Source: Streptococcus sp. HF-1907 (GTDB lineage Bacteria; Bacillota; Bacilli; Lactobacillales; Streptococcaceae). Taken from it: a DNA stretch of 64,000 nucleotides. The first letter of the stretch is position 1. Each line of letters starts with the position of its first letter. The stretch covers positions 1 to 64,000 of the forward strand of contig NZ_JADNQT010000005.1 in NCBI RefSeq assembly GCF_015594605.1. The letters are read 5' to 3'. A model generated the notes under the pieces. The model did no database searches. It saw only the letters and a list, made by a program, of their open reading frames with translations, and had not been told where the DNA came from. Shown piece after piece: positions 35,831 through 45,355 of this stretch. The translations under genes and the position numbers were made by a program.

Positions 35831-35941
35831 CTGGCACCTCCTGATAACGTTTTCTCTATTATACCTTATTTTATTGATAGAATGATGACAGAATTTTGTC
35901 AAACAATGACCTTTCAATTTGCCTTTTTACTTTTGTAGTGT

Positions 35942-35964
35942 TATAATAATACAAAAGAAGATTT
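35942..35964 (+). promoter_or_regulatory. Promoter of the DUF975 gene
   Basis: TTGCCT, a 17-base spacer and TATAAT end shortly before AGGAGATGATGTTATG. The -10 lies at about 35942-35947. Confidence 0.55.
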
Positions 35965-35977
35965 AGGAGATGATGTT

Positions 35978-36586
35978 ATGAATCGTGTTATGATTAAAGC
36001 TAAAGCCAGAGAAGAACTAGCTGGCAACTGGAGCTGGGCTGTTTTACTAGGACTTGCCTATTTTGTTGTTGGTGGTATCCTTGAAGTCATTACTACTGGT
36101 TTTGGGACCATTATTGTTGGAATCTTAGAAGTCGGATACTCGCTAGCCTTCCTTCACTTTATTGATAAGCGTAAAGATGATAACATTTTTTCAGCCCTTT
36201 TTTCAGGCGTCACCGAAGGACGGTTTTTACCGGTGCTGATTAACTGGCTTTTAAAAACAGTCTTTCTATTCCTTTGGAGTCTACTGCTAGTCGTTCCCGG
36301 AATCATTAAAAGCTATGCATACGCCATGTCTGACTACATCATCGATGACCTCAATCGCCAAGGACGTAGCATTCAACCAACCGAAGCTATCACCAAATCA
36401 CGTCAGTTAATGGACGGTCACAAATTAGACCTTTTCATCTTTGACCTCAGCTTCATCGGTTGGTACATCCTAAGCCTATTCACACTTGGTATTGGGCTCC
36501 TTTGGTTGGTTCCTTACTACCGCGCAGCCCATGCTAGCTATTACCGTAACCTGGCTGATTGGAACCCAGACATTATTAATGCTTAA
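35978..36586 (+). CDS. DUF975 family membrane protein
   Basis: A 202-residue protein with five or so hydrophobic segments. DUF975 hallmarks are MIKAKAREELAGNWSWAVLL at the start, FLWSLLLVVPGIIKSYAYAMSDYII in the middle and WLVPYYRAAHASYYRNL at the end. Function unknown. AGGAGATG precedes ATG 35978. Own promoter and terminator. Confidence 0.9.
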   Translation: MNRVMIKAKAREELAGNWSWAVLLGLAYFVVGGILEVITTGFGTIIVGILEVGYSLAFLHFIDKRKDDNIFSALFSGVTEGRFLPVLINWLLKTVFLFLWSLLLVVPGIIKSYAYAMSDYIIDDLNRQGRSIQPTEAITKSRQLMDGHKLDLFIFDLSFIGWYILSLFTLGIGLLWLVPYYRAAHASYYRNLADWNPDIINA

Positions 36587-36592
36587 TTGTTA

Positions 36593-36624
36593 AGAGCCGT
36601 TCACCTAGTGGTGGATGGCTTTTT
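36593..36624 (+). terminator. Terminator of the DUF975 gene
   Basis: AGCCGTTCACC and GGTGGATGGCT pair around TAGT and are followed by TTTTT. A second hairpin (36642-36676, GATAGC/GCTATC with A and T flanks) follows. Confidence 0.8.
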
Positions 36625-36756
36625 GCGCACCCTAGACGCACAAAAAGAGATAGCCGATAAAAGCTATCCCTTTTTAGTTAGTAAGGGAAGTAGACAGAAC
36701 CTGATTTAGAAATCTTTCCCCCTCGCAGTAGTTTAGTTGCAAGAATTGCTCTCACG

Positions 36757-36798
36757 ACACAAAAAAGAGGAAGCAATATCGACTTCCTCTTTGTGTCG
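36757..36798 (-). terminator. Terminator of groES-groEL
   Basis: GACACAAAGAGGAAG and CTTCCTCTTTTTTGTG (minus strand) form a long stem; it lies about 80 bases past the groEL stop. Confidence 0.75.
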
Positions 36799-36874
36799 GT
36801 AAGAAGGATAGCTAGTCCCGCCATAGCGACTAGCGTAGTTTTTCAGCTACTTTTGGTAACTAGAAACTTTCCCC

Positions 36875-38804
<1,930 letters not shown>

Positions 38805-38911
38805 ATTTGCCTCCATACCAGTTATTTTTCGATTTTTCTTTACCTGGCAATGTCGCTCGCAAGCTCGCTAGCAGTACTAGAACTAGCTCCTCCATTGACG
38901 GCAAAGATTTT

Positions 38912-38938
38912 TTAGCACTTATACATTAAGAGTGCTAA
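38912..38938. promoter_or_regulatory. CIRCE element (HrcA operator)
   Basis: TTAGCACTT, nine bases and GAGTGCTAA match the CIRCE consensus TTAGCACTC-N9-GAGTGCTAA except for one base in the left arm. It lies just downstream of the groES promoter -10. Confidence 0.93.
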
Positions 38939-38950
38939 CTTACAAAATCT

Positions 38951-38980
38951 ATTCTATCACTTGGTCAGAAATAGTCAAGA
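38951..38980 (-). promoter_or_regulatory. groES promoter with CtsR-like site
   Basis: On the minus strand TTGACT (38973-38978), a 16-base spacer and TAGAAT (38951-38956). The plus strand reads GGTCAGAAATAGTCAAGA across the -35 box, a degenerate match to the CtsR heptad repeat (GGTCAAA with a three-base spacer). Dual HrcA/CtsR control is known for some streptococcal chaperone genes. Confidence 0.65.
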
Positions 38981-39038
38981 AAAAAGAATAGATTATACAA
39001 AAACCACTAGCACCCGATAATACTAGTGGTTCCCATTT

Positions 39039-39842
39039 CTACCCTAAAACAAGGGCATCATCATTCAATTGTTCTCCAGCATTTTTATGGAAGAGTTCCA
39101 TAAGCTGAGCCACAGTGAGTTTTTTCTTCTCTTCGCCTTTAACATCGACGACGATTTTACCATGATAGAGCATGACCAAGCGATTACCGTATTCGATGGC
39201 GTGTTCCATGTTGTGGGTAATCATAAGCGTTGTCAATTGCTGTTCTTCAACCAATTTCTTGGTCAATTTCATGACCATGTCGCTGGTTTTTGGATCCAGC
39301 GCAGCCGTATGTTCATCTAAAAGAAGGATTTTGGGACGAACCAAGGTTGCCATTGAAAGCGTCAAAGCTTGACGCTGACCGCCTGATAGAAAGGCAGCAT
39401 CTGTTTTCATCCGATTTTCAAGCCCCAAACCTAATTCAATCAAGGCTTCTTTGAAAATTTGGCGTTCTTCTTCAGTCACTGATCTTTTGAAAAAGCTGCG
39501 CTTCTTACCACGGCGGTAAGCGATAGCCATATTTTCTTCAATAGACAAATTTGTCGCCGTCCCCATACGAGGATCTTGGAAAACACGGCTAATGTCCTTA
39601 GACCGAGCAGCAACTGAAGCCTTCTTGATGGATTGCCCATCCAATAGAATGTCTCCCTCATCAATCGGAAGAACTCCCGCGATAGAATTCATGAGCGTTG
39701 ATTTACCAGCACCGTTACCTCCGATAACAGAGATAAAATCCCCCTGCTCAATATCCAAATCAAGGCCACGAAGAACCGGATTTTCATTGATAGTACCTTG
39801 CTCAAAAGTCTTATGAATATTTTGTAATGATAGTAAAGCCAT
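39039..39842 (-). CDS. ABC transporter ATP-binding protein (TrpXYZ-type importer)
   Basis: A 267-residue ATPase: Walker A GGNGAGKST (about 37-45), Q-loop FQDPRMG, signature LSGGQRQALT and Walker B ILLLDEHTAALDP. Note His after the catalytic Glu-containing DE motif (DEHTAAL), typical of this importer group. Its start overlaps the stop of the fused binding-protein/permease gene (TAATG), so the two are translated together. Confidence 0.88.
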   Translation of the reverse strand: MALLSLQNIHKTFEQGTINENPVLRGLDLDIEQGDFISVIGGNGAGKSTLMNSIAGVLPIDEGDILLDGQSIKKASVAARSKDISRVFQDPRMGTATNLSIEENMAIAYRRGKKRSFFKRSVTEEERQIFKEALIELGLGLENRMKTDAAFLSGGQRQALTLSMATLVRPKILLLDEHTAALDPKTSDMVMKLTKKLVEEQQLTTLMITHNMEHAIEYGNRLVMLYHGKIVVDVKGEEKKKLTVAQLMELFHKNAGEQLNDDALVLG

Positions 39843-41794
39843 TAGTTTTTACCTCCTGGTGTCAAGGTTTTTGAAGGTCGAATGTTGAGTTTCTTACGGA
39901 TTTCTGGTACATAGAGGATAATTGCTAGAAGAATAGCTGACGCTAATTTCAACATTTGAGCATCCACATTCATAGCAAGAATGATAACAAGGACCAAGCG
40001 GTATAGGATTGACCCAAGTACAATTGACCAGAGGCGTTTACCAAGTGGAAGGTATTTAACAATAACTTCCGCCAAGATAATAGAAGCCAGACCGTTTACG
40101 ATTGTCCCAGTACCCATGTTCATATCCGCGTAGCCATTATTTTGCGCTAAAAGTGACCCTGAAAGGGCAATAAGTCCGTTAGAAATCATGTAACCAAGAA
40201 TCTTCATACGGTTGACGTTGATACCATTGGCAGCCCCCATATCTAAGTTGTCACCTGTCGCACGAAGGGCAAGACCAAGTTGAGTATTCAAAAGCACAAC
40301 CAGCAAGAGTATAACAAGGGAAACGAAGATTACACCTAGGAGAATGACTGAGTAAAGTTTTGACAAGCCCAAAACAGACATCATCATGGTTACAAGCGTC
40401 GTTTTCCCTGAAAGTGAAACATTGGCAGAGCCCAAAACAAGCAGGTTAATAGAATAGAGGGCCGTGAGGGTAATAATCCCTGTTAAAAGCGCTGGAATTT
40501 TCATCTTAGTGTGCATGAATCCAGACACTGCACCAGCTGCCATACCAGCCACCAAACCAAGAATAGTAGCAATAAGTGCATTTGTACCATTAACAATCAA
40601 AATAGTCGTTGTCGCAGCACCAAGTGGGAATGAGCCTTCGGCTGAAAGGTCTGCAATATCCAAAATACGGAAAGTAATGAAAACCCCGATAGCCATGATT
40701 GCCCACAAGAGACCTTGTGAAATAGCTGATAAGATAACATCACCCCAGGAATTTGAAGATTTGCTTGATTTCTTTTGTCCAATAGCAATTTTTGCAGTTT
40801 TAGGGGCTTTAGCTTTGCTTGTTTTTGATGTTGATGCTTTTGATGCCGTTTCAATTGAGCTCACATCAATACCAAGTGTTTTAGCCATATCTTTATTGAC
40901 AACAACGTCTAAAGTATCTGGGTACTCAGCTGCAACTTTGCTAACTTTCTCACCCTGAATAATACGCACTGCCAATTTAGCCGTCTGACGACCAAGAGCC
41001 TCATAGTTGGCACCGTAAGTAAAGAGAACCCCTTTATCAACAACATCAGCAGAACCACCAACAACAGGAATTTTCATTTCTTTTGAAAGGTCTGTGACAA
41101 GATTGATAGATGATACAATCATGTTATCGGTCGGAATGAAGAGCACTTCTGTTTGGCTCATCAAACTTTTAGCCGTGTCCTGCACATCGTTGGTTGATGA
41201 AATCCCCTTAGTGATGGTCGTAATCCCTTTAGATTTGAAGACTTTCTCAGCTTCCTTGACCTGAACCTCAGAGTTACGCTCGTTTGTTGTGTACATGATA
41301 CCCACTTTTTTAACGTTAGGCATCACTTTTTGAAGAAGAGCGATTTGCTTGTTAATCGGAGACATGTCGCTTGTTCCCGTTGCATTACCAGATGGCGCCT
41401 TCATTGTTTTCACCAATTTAGCTGAGACCGGGTCCGTAACAGCAGTGAAAAGAATTGGTGTATCTTTAGATGTGTTTGATAAAGCTTGCGCTGCAGGTGT
41501 TGCAATCCCCAAGACTAAGTCATTATCTGATACCAGCTTAGTCGAGATGGTCTGCAAATTCGATTGGTCACCTTGAGCATTTTCAAAGTTAATCTTAATA
41601 TTTTTACCATCCACATAACCTTCTTGCTTCAATTGAGCAATGAAACCTTTGCGTGTCGCTGTCAACGACGGGTGTTCAACGTATTGTAAAATACCGACAT
41701 TGACAGTCTTAGTGTTCGATTTTGAACTAGCACAGCCTGCTAAAACAAGCACAGCCAGTGCAAGACTCATTAGAGCCGTCCACATTTTTTTCAT
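39842..41794 (-). CDS. Fused substrate-binding lipoprotein and permease of an ABC importer
   Basis: A 650-residue protein that joins two normally separate components. Residues 1-21 are a lipoprotein signal (LAVLVLAGC). Residues of about 22-320 are an ABC_sub_bind domain (VNVGILQYVEHPSLTATRKG, DTPILFTAVTDPVSAKLV, VLFTYGANYEALGRQTAKLA). A Lys/Ser/Thr-rich linker of about 35 residues (ASTSKTSKAKAPKTAK) leads to a LivH-type permease (AISQGLLWAIMAIGVFITFR, LGLALRATGDNLDMGAANGI, LGSILYRLVLVIILAMNVDA). In pneumococcus the corresponding TrpX and TrpY are separate genes. With the lipid anchor at one end and the permease at the other, the binding domain is tethered to its channel. The frame is clean through the junction. 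The gene is preceded by an attenuator-like leader. Confidence 0.85.
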   Translation of the reverse strand: MKKMWTALMSLALAVLVLAGCASSKSNTKTVNVGILQYVEHPSLTATRKGFIAQLKQEGYVDGKNIKINFENAQGDQSNLQTISTKLVSDNDLVLGIATPAAQALSNTSKDTPILFTAVTDPVSAKLVKTMKAPSGNATGTSDMSPINKQIALLQKVMPNVKKVGIMYTTNERNSEVQVKEAEKVFKSKGITTITKGISSTNDVQDTAKSLMSQTEVLFIPTDNMIVSSINLVTDLSKEMKIPVVGGSADVVDKGVLFTYGANYEALGRQTAKLAVRIIQGEKVSKVAAEYPDTLDVVVNKDMAKTLGIDVSSIETASKASTSKTSKAKAPKTAKIAIGQKKSSKSSNSWGDVILSAISQGLLWAIMAIGVFITFRILDIADLSAEGSFPLGAATTTILIVNGTNALIATILGLVAGMAAGAVSGFMHTKMKIPALLTGIITLTALYSINLLVLGSANVSLSGKTTLVTMMMSVLGLSKLYSVILLGVIFVSLVILLLVVLLNTQLGLALRATGDNLDMGAANGINVNRMKILGYMISNGLIALSGSLLAQNNGYADMNMGTGTIVNGLASIILAEVIVKYLPLGKRLWSIVLGSILYRLVLVIILAMNVDAQMLKLASAILLAIILYVPEIRKKLNIRPSKTLTPGGKN

Positions 41795-41944
41795 CAGTCT
41801 ACCTCTTTTAATTTTTCTCTTCATAAATCTTTTTGTATAATCGTTTAGTTTGCTTTTAGTACAAGGCAATGAGGAAAGGCTGTACTTGAATACGGCGAAC
41901 CGATTTCTCTAAGCAATAAAAGATAATCTAAACGACTATAGCAA

Positions 41945-42120
41945 ACAAAAAACCAACTAGACAACAAGCACTAGTTGGTTAAAATGTATAAAATTACATT
42001 TTGTCGACACAACCAACTAGACTTTTCTTATCTAATCGGCTTTTGTTCATTATAAAATGCTCTAGCCTCATAGATACAAACTTGCGTACGACGTTTGTAT
42101 CCACAAGGTTACAAAACGTC
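41945..42120 (-). promoter_or_regulatory. Attenuator-like leader with alternative hairpins
   Basis: Read on the minus strand after the leader peptide stop: GACGTTTTGTA (42110-42120) can pair with TACAAACGTC (42090-42099). The overlapping GATACAAAC (42093-42101) can pair instead with GTTTGTATC (42073-42081). TATCTATGAGGC can pair with GCCGATTAGATA further on. CTAGTTGGTT (A, 42011-42020) can pair with AACCAACTAG (B, 41971-41980), or B can pair with a second CTAGTTGGTT (C, 41951-41960) followed by TTTTTT, a perfect terminator. A:B and B:C exclude each other, the hallmark of attenuation. No T-box sequence is present. Confidence 0.8.
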
Positions 42121-42185
42121 TATCTAAAGAAACTAAAGTAATAATAAGAATTCAGTTGCTCTTCAACAGACTGTTTTTCTAGCAT
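42120..42185 (-). CDS. Leader peptide rich in Tyr and Phe
   Basis: A 21-codon frame with ATG 42185 and stop TAG 42120-42122. AAGGAG lies seven bases before the ATG. It starts MLEKQSVEEQ and its last part is SYYYFSFFR: three Tyr and three Phe codons in seven positions. The stop codon touches the first arm of the first alternative hairpin. A ribosome waiting for charged tRNA-Tyr or tRNA-Phe would therefore cover that arm, as in classical amino-acid attenuators. Too short for homology; the reading rests on position and composition. Confidence 0.7.
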   Translation of the reverse strand: MLEKQSVEEQLNSYYYFSFFR

Positions 42186-42214
42186 TTTTTTCTCCTTGAT
42201 TTATGGTTAAACAT

Positions 42215-42243
42215 ACTATACTCTTATTTTTTATAACTGTCAA
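42215..42243 (-). promoter_or_regulatory. Promoter of the aromatic-type ABC importer operon
   Basis: TTGACA at 42238-42243, a 17-base spacer and TATAGT at 42215-42220 (minus strand). The start near 42208 leaves about 20 bases before the leader-peptide ATG and about 415 bases before the transporter gene. Confidence 0.8.
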
Positions 42244-42288
42244 CACTGTTTTGTAAAATTCTGATAATTTAAACAATGGAAATCAGCT

Positions 42289-43086
42289 TCAATTTTCTAG
42301 ATAAGTTAGTAGTATTTTAGCAATTCCATCATTATTATGGTCGTCCGTCACATGACCGATGGCTTCTTGAACTTCTTTTGGTCCATTGCTCATGACATAG
42401 CCCTGTCCCACCGTTTCTAGCATGTCTAGGTCATTAAAATTGTCCCCAAAAGCAATGGTGTCTGCTAAGGCAACCCCTTCTAGCTCTGCTAATTGGGCGA
42501 CAGCCTGCCCCTTCTTAATACCTTGAGCCATAATTTCAATAAAGTAAGGTGCAGATTTAGCAATTGAGAGGTTAGAAAACTTAGCTTTCAAGGTCAATTC
42601 CAAAGGAGCAATCTCAGCTGGATCTCCCATCAAAAGAACCTTATGAACAAAAGCCAAATCTGCTAAATCATCCAGCTCTGCCTCTGTCGAAGTCACTCCA
42701 ACAATCCCTTCTTCGCGTTTGACCCAATCATTTTGTCGGTTGCAAGCATACCAATCGTGAAAACTATAAATGTTCCAAGCAATCTTTGGATAGTCCGCCT
42801 CAATTAAACGGCAAAGTGTAAAAGCCTCCTGACCCAACATAGGACTTGAAGCTAGCGTATCTCCTGCTTGATTTTGCAACAAGGCACCATTGTAGGAAAT
42901 AATCGGCGTTGTCACCCCAATCGTATCAATAATCGGCTGAATAGCCTCAGGCATCCTAGCCGAAACAGGAACAAATGTTATCCCCTGCTCAACTGCTTGG
43001 CGTATAGCTTGCTTGGTTTTTGCGGTCACCACAAAGTCGCTATTAATCAATGTTCCATCGATATCACTAAAAATCATTCTCAACAT
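42289..43086 (-). CDS. HAD superfamily (Cof-type) phosphatase
   Basis: A 265-residue Cof-type HAD-IIB hydrolase. Motif I is FSDIDGTLINSD (nucleophile Asp), motif II is VPVSAR and motif III/IV includes KKGQAVAQL and AFGDNFNDLDML. Such enzymes dephosphorylate small metabolites such as flavin or sugar phosphates; the substrate cannot be told. ATG 43086 is preferred for the GGAGG six bases upstream. A separate unit upstream of the importer on the same strand. Confidence 0.9.
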   Translation of the reverse strand: MLRMIFSDIDGTLINSDFVVTAKTKQAIRQAVEQGITFVPVSARMPEAIQPIIDTIGVTTPIISYNGALLQNQAGDTLASSPMLGQEAFTLCRLIEADYPKIAWNIYSFHDWYACNRQNDWVKREEGIVGVTSTEAELDDLADLAFVHKVLLMGDPAEIAPLELTLKAKFSNLSIAKSAPYFIEIMAQGIKKGQAVAQLAELEGVALADTIAFGDNFNDLDMLETVGQGYVMSNGPKEVQEAIGHVTDDHNNDGIAKILLTYLEN

Positions 43087-43089
43087 CAA

Positions 43090-43409
43090 AAACCTCCTAA
43101 GTGTCTACCTAACATTGACGTTGCTAATCAGCCTTATTATAACATGATTTCGATCCAGCAACAATTGACTTAAAGCCATGAAAATAGTGAATTTGACATT
43201 TCTGAAAATTGTGGTTACTATTTCAGAAACTAGCGTAAATATTTTCTGAAGTATCTTGACAGTGATGTCAAAATATCATCAACTAAATTGACAAGATTGT
43301 TGACATCTATGTCATCTACTCATTTTAGAAAAATCCTAAACAAATTTGTTCCTTTTCTTGGCGTTTAGCGTTAAAATATTATTACTAATTAGTACAAAGG
43401 AGACAACAA
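43090..43409. other. Intergenic region with several operator-like palindromes
   Basis: Between divergent HAD and VOC genes. It contains TTTCTGAAA/TTTCAGAAA pairs (about 43199-43229), TTGACA-GTGA-TGTCAA (43256-43271), TTGACAAG and TGACAT-CT-ATGTCA (43301-43314). No gene. The density of short palindromes suggests a regulated promoter for the VOC gene. Confidence 0.55.
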
Positions 43410-44264
43410 ATGACTTATCCCTATCAAGCACACCACTACCTAAAATCTATTACCCTAAATGTTAATGACCTCGAAGGCATGGCTAAATTCTATACTGAAA
43501 TGGTGGGACTTACCGTCGTAAAAGCGACTGATGAACAAATTTACCTCGGCAGTAGCAAGAAAGAAGCGCAACTTATTCTTCAAAAAAATGATGACCATAG
43601 CCAACAATTAGCTGGGCTTTACCATACCGCCATTCTCGTCCCTGATCGTAATACTTTGGGGCTTGCCCTTCACCATCTTGTCATCAATAATGTTCCCCTT
43701 GAAGGCGGGGCTGACCATGGCTATAGCGAAGCTATTTACCTTCCCGATCCTGAAGGCAACGGTATCGAAATTTACCGTGATAAGCCTGTTTCTGAATGGG
43801 ATATCCGCGATAATGGACAAATTGTCGGAGTGACTGAGGAATTAGATGCGCAAAGTTTGGTTGACAATCTTGTCAACGTCACTGACAAGTTCATTCTACC
43901 TTCCGAAACACGTATCGGACACATTCACCTCAATGTTAACGATGCGGACAAGACCTCTAAACTCTATCAAAAAGTCTTTGGATTTGAGGACAAATTCTCC
44001 ATTCCTAGCGCTAGCTGGATCGCTTCTGGAGGTTATCATCACCATTTAGCCTTCAATCAATGGACTGGGCCTAATCTAGGCAAACGCCAAGAAGGACAAA
44101 AAGGCTTTAATCATATGGTCATCGCCTATAACGATCCTATTCTTTTTCAAGCCAGTCTCAAAAAAGCTAAACTATATCAAATGACTATTCTTGAAGAGAG
44201 CGAACAAGCCGCAACTTTGGAAGATTTCAATGGGCTTCAGACTAAAATTATTCTAGAAAACTAG
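43410..44264 (+). CDS. VOC family protein (CatE-like ring-cleaving dioxygenase fold)
   Basis: A 284-residue protein with two vicinal-oxygen-chelate domains: SITLNVNDLEGMAKFYTEMV at the start and IGHIHLNVNDADKTSKLYQK from about residue 170. Metal-ligand-like His and Glu are visible (YHTAILVP, DPEGNGIEIY, GGYHHHLAFN). The layout is that of CatE/YfiE-type proteins, associated with quinone or catechol stress in Bacillus; the exact reaction is unproven. AAAGGAG precedes the ATG. A cluster of palindromes upstream suggests repressor control. Confidence 0.85.
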   Translation: MTYPYQAHHYLKSITLNVNDLEGMAKFYTEMVGLTVVKATDEQIYLGSSKKEAQLILQKNDDHSQQLAGLYHTAILVPDRNTLGLALHHLVINNVPLEGGADHGYSEAIYLPDPEGNGIEIYRDKPVSEWDIRDNGQIVGVTEELDAQSLVDNLVNVTDKFILPSETRIGHIHLNVNDADKTSKLYQKVFGFEDKFSIPSASWIASGGYHHHLAFNQWTGPNLGKRQEGQKGFNHMVIAYNDPILFQASLKKAKLYQMTILEESEQAATLEDFNGLQTKIILEN

Positions 44265-44306
44265 CGATTACTTGACAGAAGAGCCTGGATTTTTCATAAT
44301 AGCTGT

Positions 44307-45032
44307 ATGCTTAAATTTTTAATCCCAACCGCTAAGGAAATGGCAGAGCTGTCACCAGTCAGCCAGCACTTTCAGACTGAAAAAAGCAATTTAATTGCTC
44401 AAACTACAGCAAAATTATCATCTTCAGAATTAGAAGAAGTCTATAAAATAAAAGCTGAATCTGCTGCCAAAGAAGCACTGCGCTGGCGAAGCCTAGCAAA
44501 ACAAGAGGCAAACTATTTTCCTGCCCTCAAACTCTTTAACGGGCTCATGTACCGCAATATGGACAGAGATTTCTTAACAGATTTGGCAAACATTGACCAA
44601 AAAGTTTTCATTACCTCTGCACTCTATGGTGTCATTCCAGCGATGACCCCCATCGCTCCTCACCGCCTTGATTTCAATACGAAGCTAAAGATCGACGGGG
44701 CATCGCTCAAGCAATTTTGGCGTCCAGATTATGACCAAGCATTGACCTCAGAAGACACAGTCATCTCCCTTCTTTCCAGTGAATTCGAAGATGTTTTTTC
44801 ACCACAGAAACGTCAGCAACTCACCAGTATTCAGTTTAAAGAAATACAAGACAGAAAAACCAAGACACACTCTACTATTTCTAAAAAAGCTCGTGGGCAA
44901 TTTTTAACCCAAGCTTTAAAAAATGATTGTCAAAACTTAGATGACCTCAAAATGATTGAATTTAATGGCTTTCGCTACAATGACAAACTCTCCCAGACAA
45001 AACTTTTAGTTTTCACTAAAGAAATCAATTGA
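44307..45032 (+). CDS. yaaA: Peroxide stress protein YaaA
   Basis: A 241-residue YaaA/DUF328 protein, known in E. coli for limiting free iron and oxidative DNA damage during peroxide stress. Family segments: FLIPTAKEMAELSP at the start, ALKLFNGLMYRNMD, ALYGVIPAMTPIAPHRLDFN, and the end FNGFRYNDKLSQTKLLVF. Position after the VOC gene may allow joint transcription (42-base gap). The nearby lactate oxidase makes peroxide, which gives it plausible use here. Confidence 0.92.
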   Translation: MLKFLIPTAKEMAELSPVSQHFQTEKSNLIAQTTAKLSSSELEEVYKIKAESAAKEALRWRSLAKQEANYFPALKLFNGLMYRNMDRDFLTDLANIDQKVFITSALYGVIPAMTPIAPHRLDFNTKLKIDGASLKQFWRPDYDQALTSEDTVISLLSSEFEDVFSPQKRQQLTSIQFKEIQDRKTKTHSTISKKARGQFLTQALKNDCQNLDDLKMIEFNGFRYNDKLSQTKLLVFTKEIN

Positions 45033-45040
45033 TGTCACAC

Positions 45041-45348
45041 TTGTCCACAGTTTTCCACAATTAAAAAAAAGCAGTTATCAGAAGATAGCTGCTTTTTGAC
45101 GTATTAATTTTCAAAGAAAGGCTGTTATATCAAGCTTTTTACCCTATCCACTATTTTTAAACAGTTATTAACAACTTGTGGATAACTGTGGGGATAGTTA
45201 GGGGATAATCTGTTCATAAACTATCTAAATTTCCTTTCCCTACTTTACTTGCTTGTTAAGCAGTCTTCCTATCTCCTTTATTTATCCTATTTCCTCGTCA
45301 ACTTTTCTGTCAACATTTTCTATAAACTTATGCACAAGTTGTGGACAA
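45041..45348. promoter_or_regulatory. Cluster of DnaA-box-like sites
   Basis: The gap between yaaA and nrdG holds two exact DnaA boxes (consensus TTATNCACA): TGTGGATAA at 45177-45185 (reverse) and TTATGCACA at 45328-45336. Three one-mismatch sites also occur: TTGTCCACA 45041-45049, TTTTCCACA 45051-45059 and TGTGGACAA 45340-45348. The region is AT-rich and has no gene. It could control the nearby nrd operon or titrate DnaA. Confidence 0.65.
45068..45098 (+). terminator. Terminator of yaaA
   Basis: AGCAGTTATC and GATAGCTGCT pair around AGAA and are followed by TTTT. Confidence 0.85.
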
Positions 45349-45355
45349 GTATTTT

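Noticed and set aside
41795..42243. A trp T-box or known amino-acid riboswitch before the importer
   Set aside because: No T-box consensus or specifier loop is seen; the leader peptide and A/B/C pairing explain the region better.
45041..45348. A replication origin
   Set aside because: DnaA boxes are present but there is no dnaA or dnaN next to them, and only two boxes are exact. A titration or regulatory site is the more modest reading.
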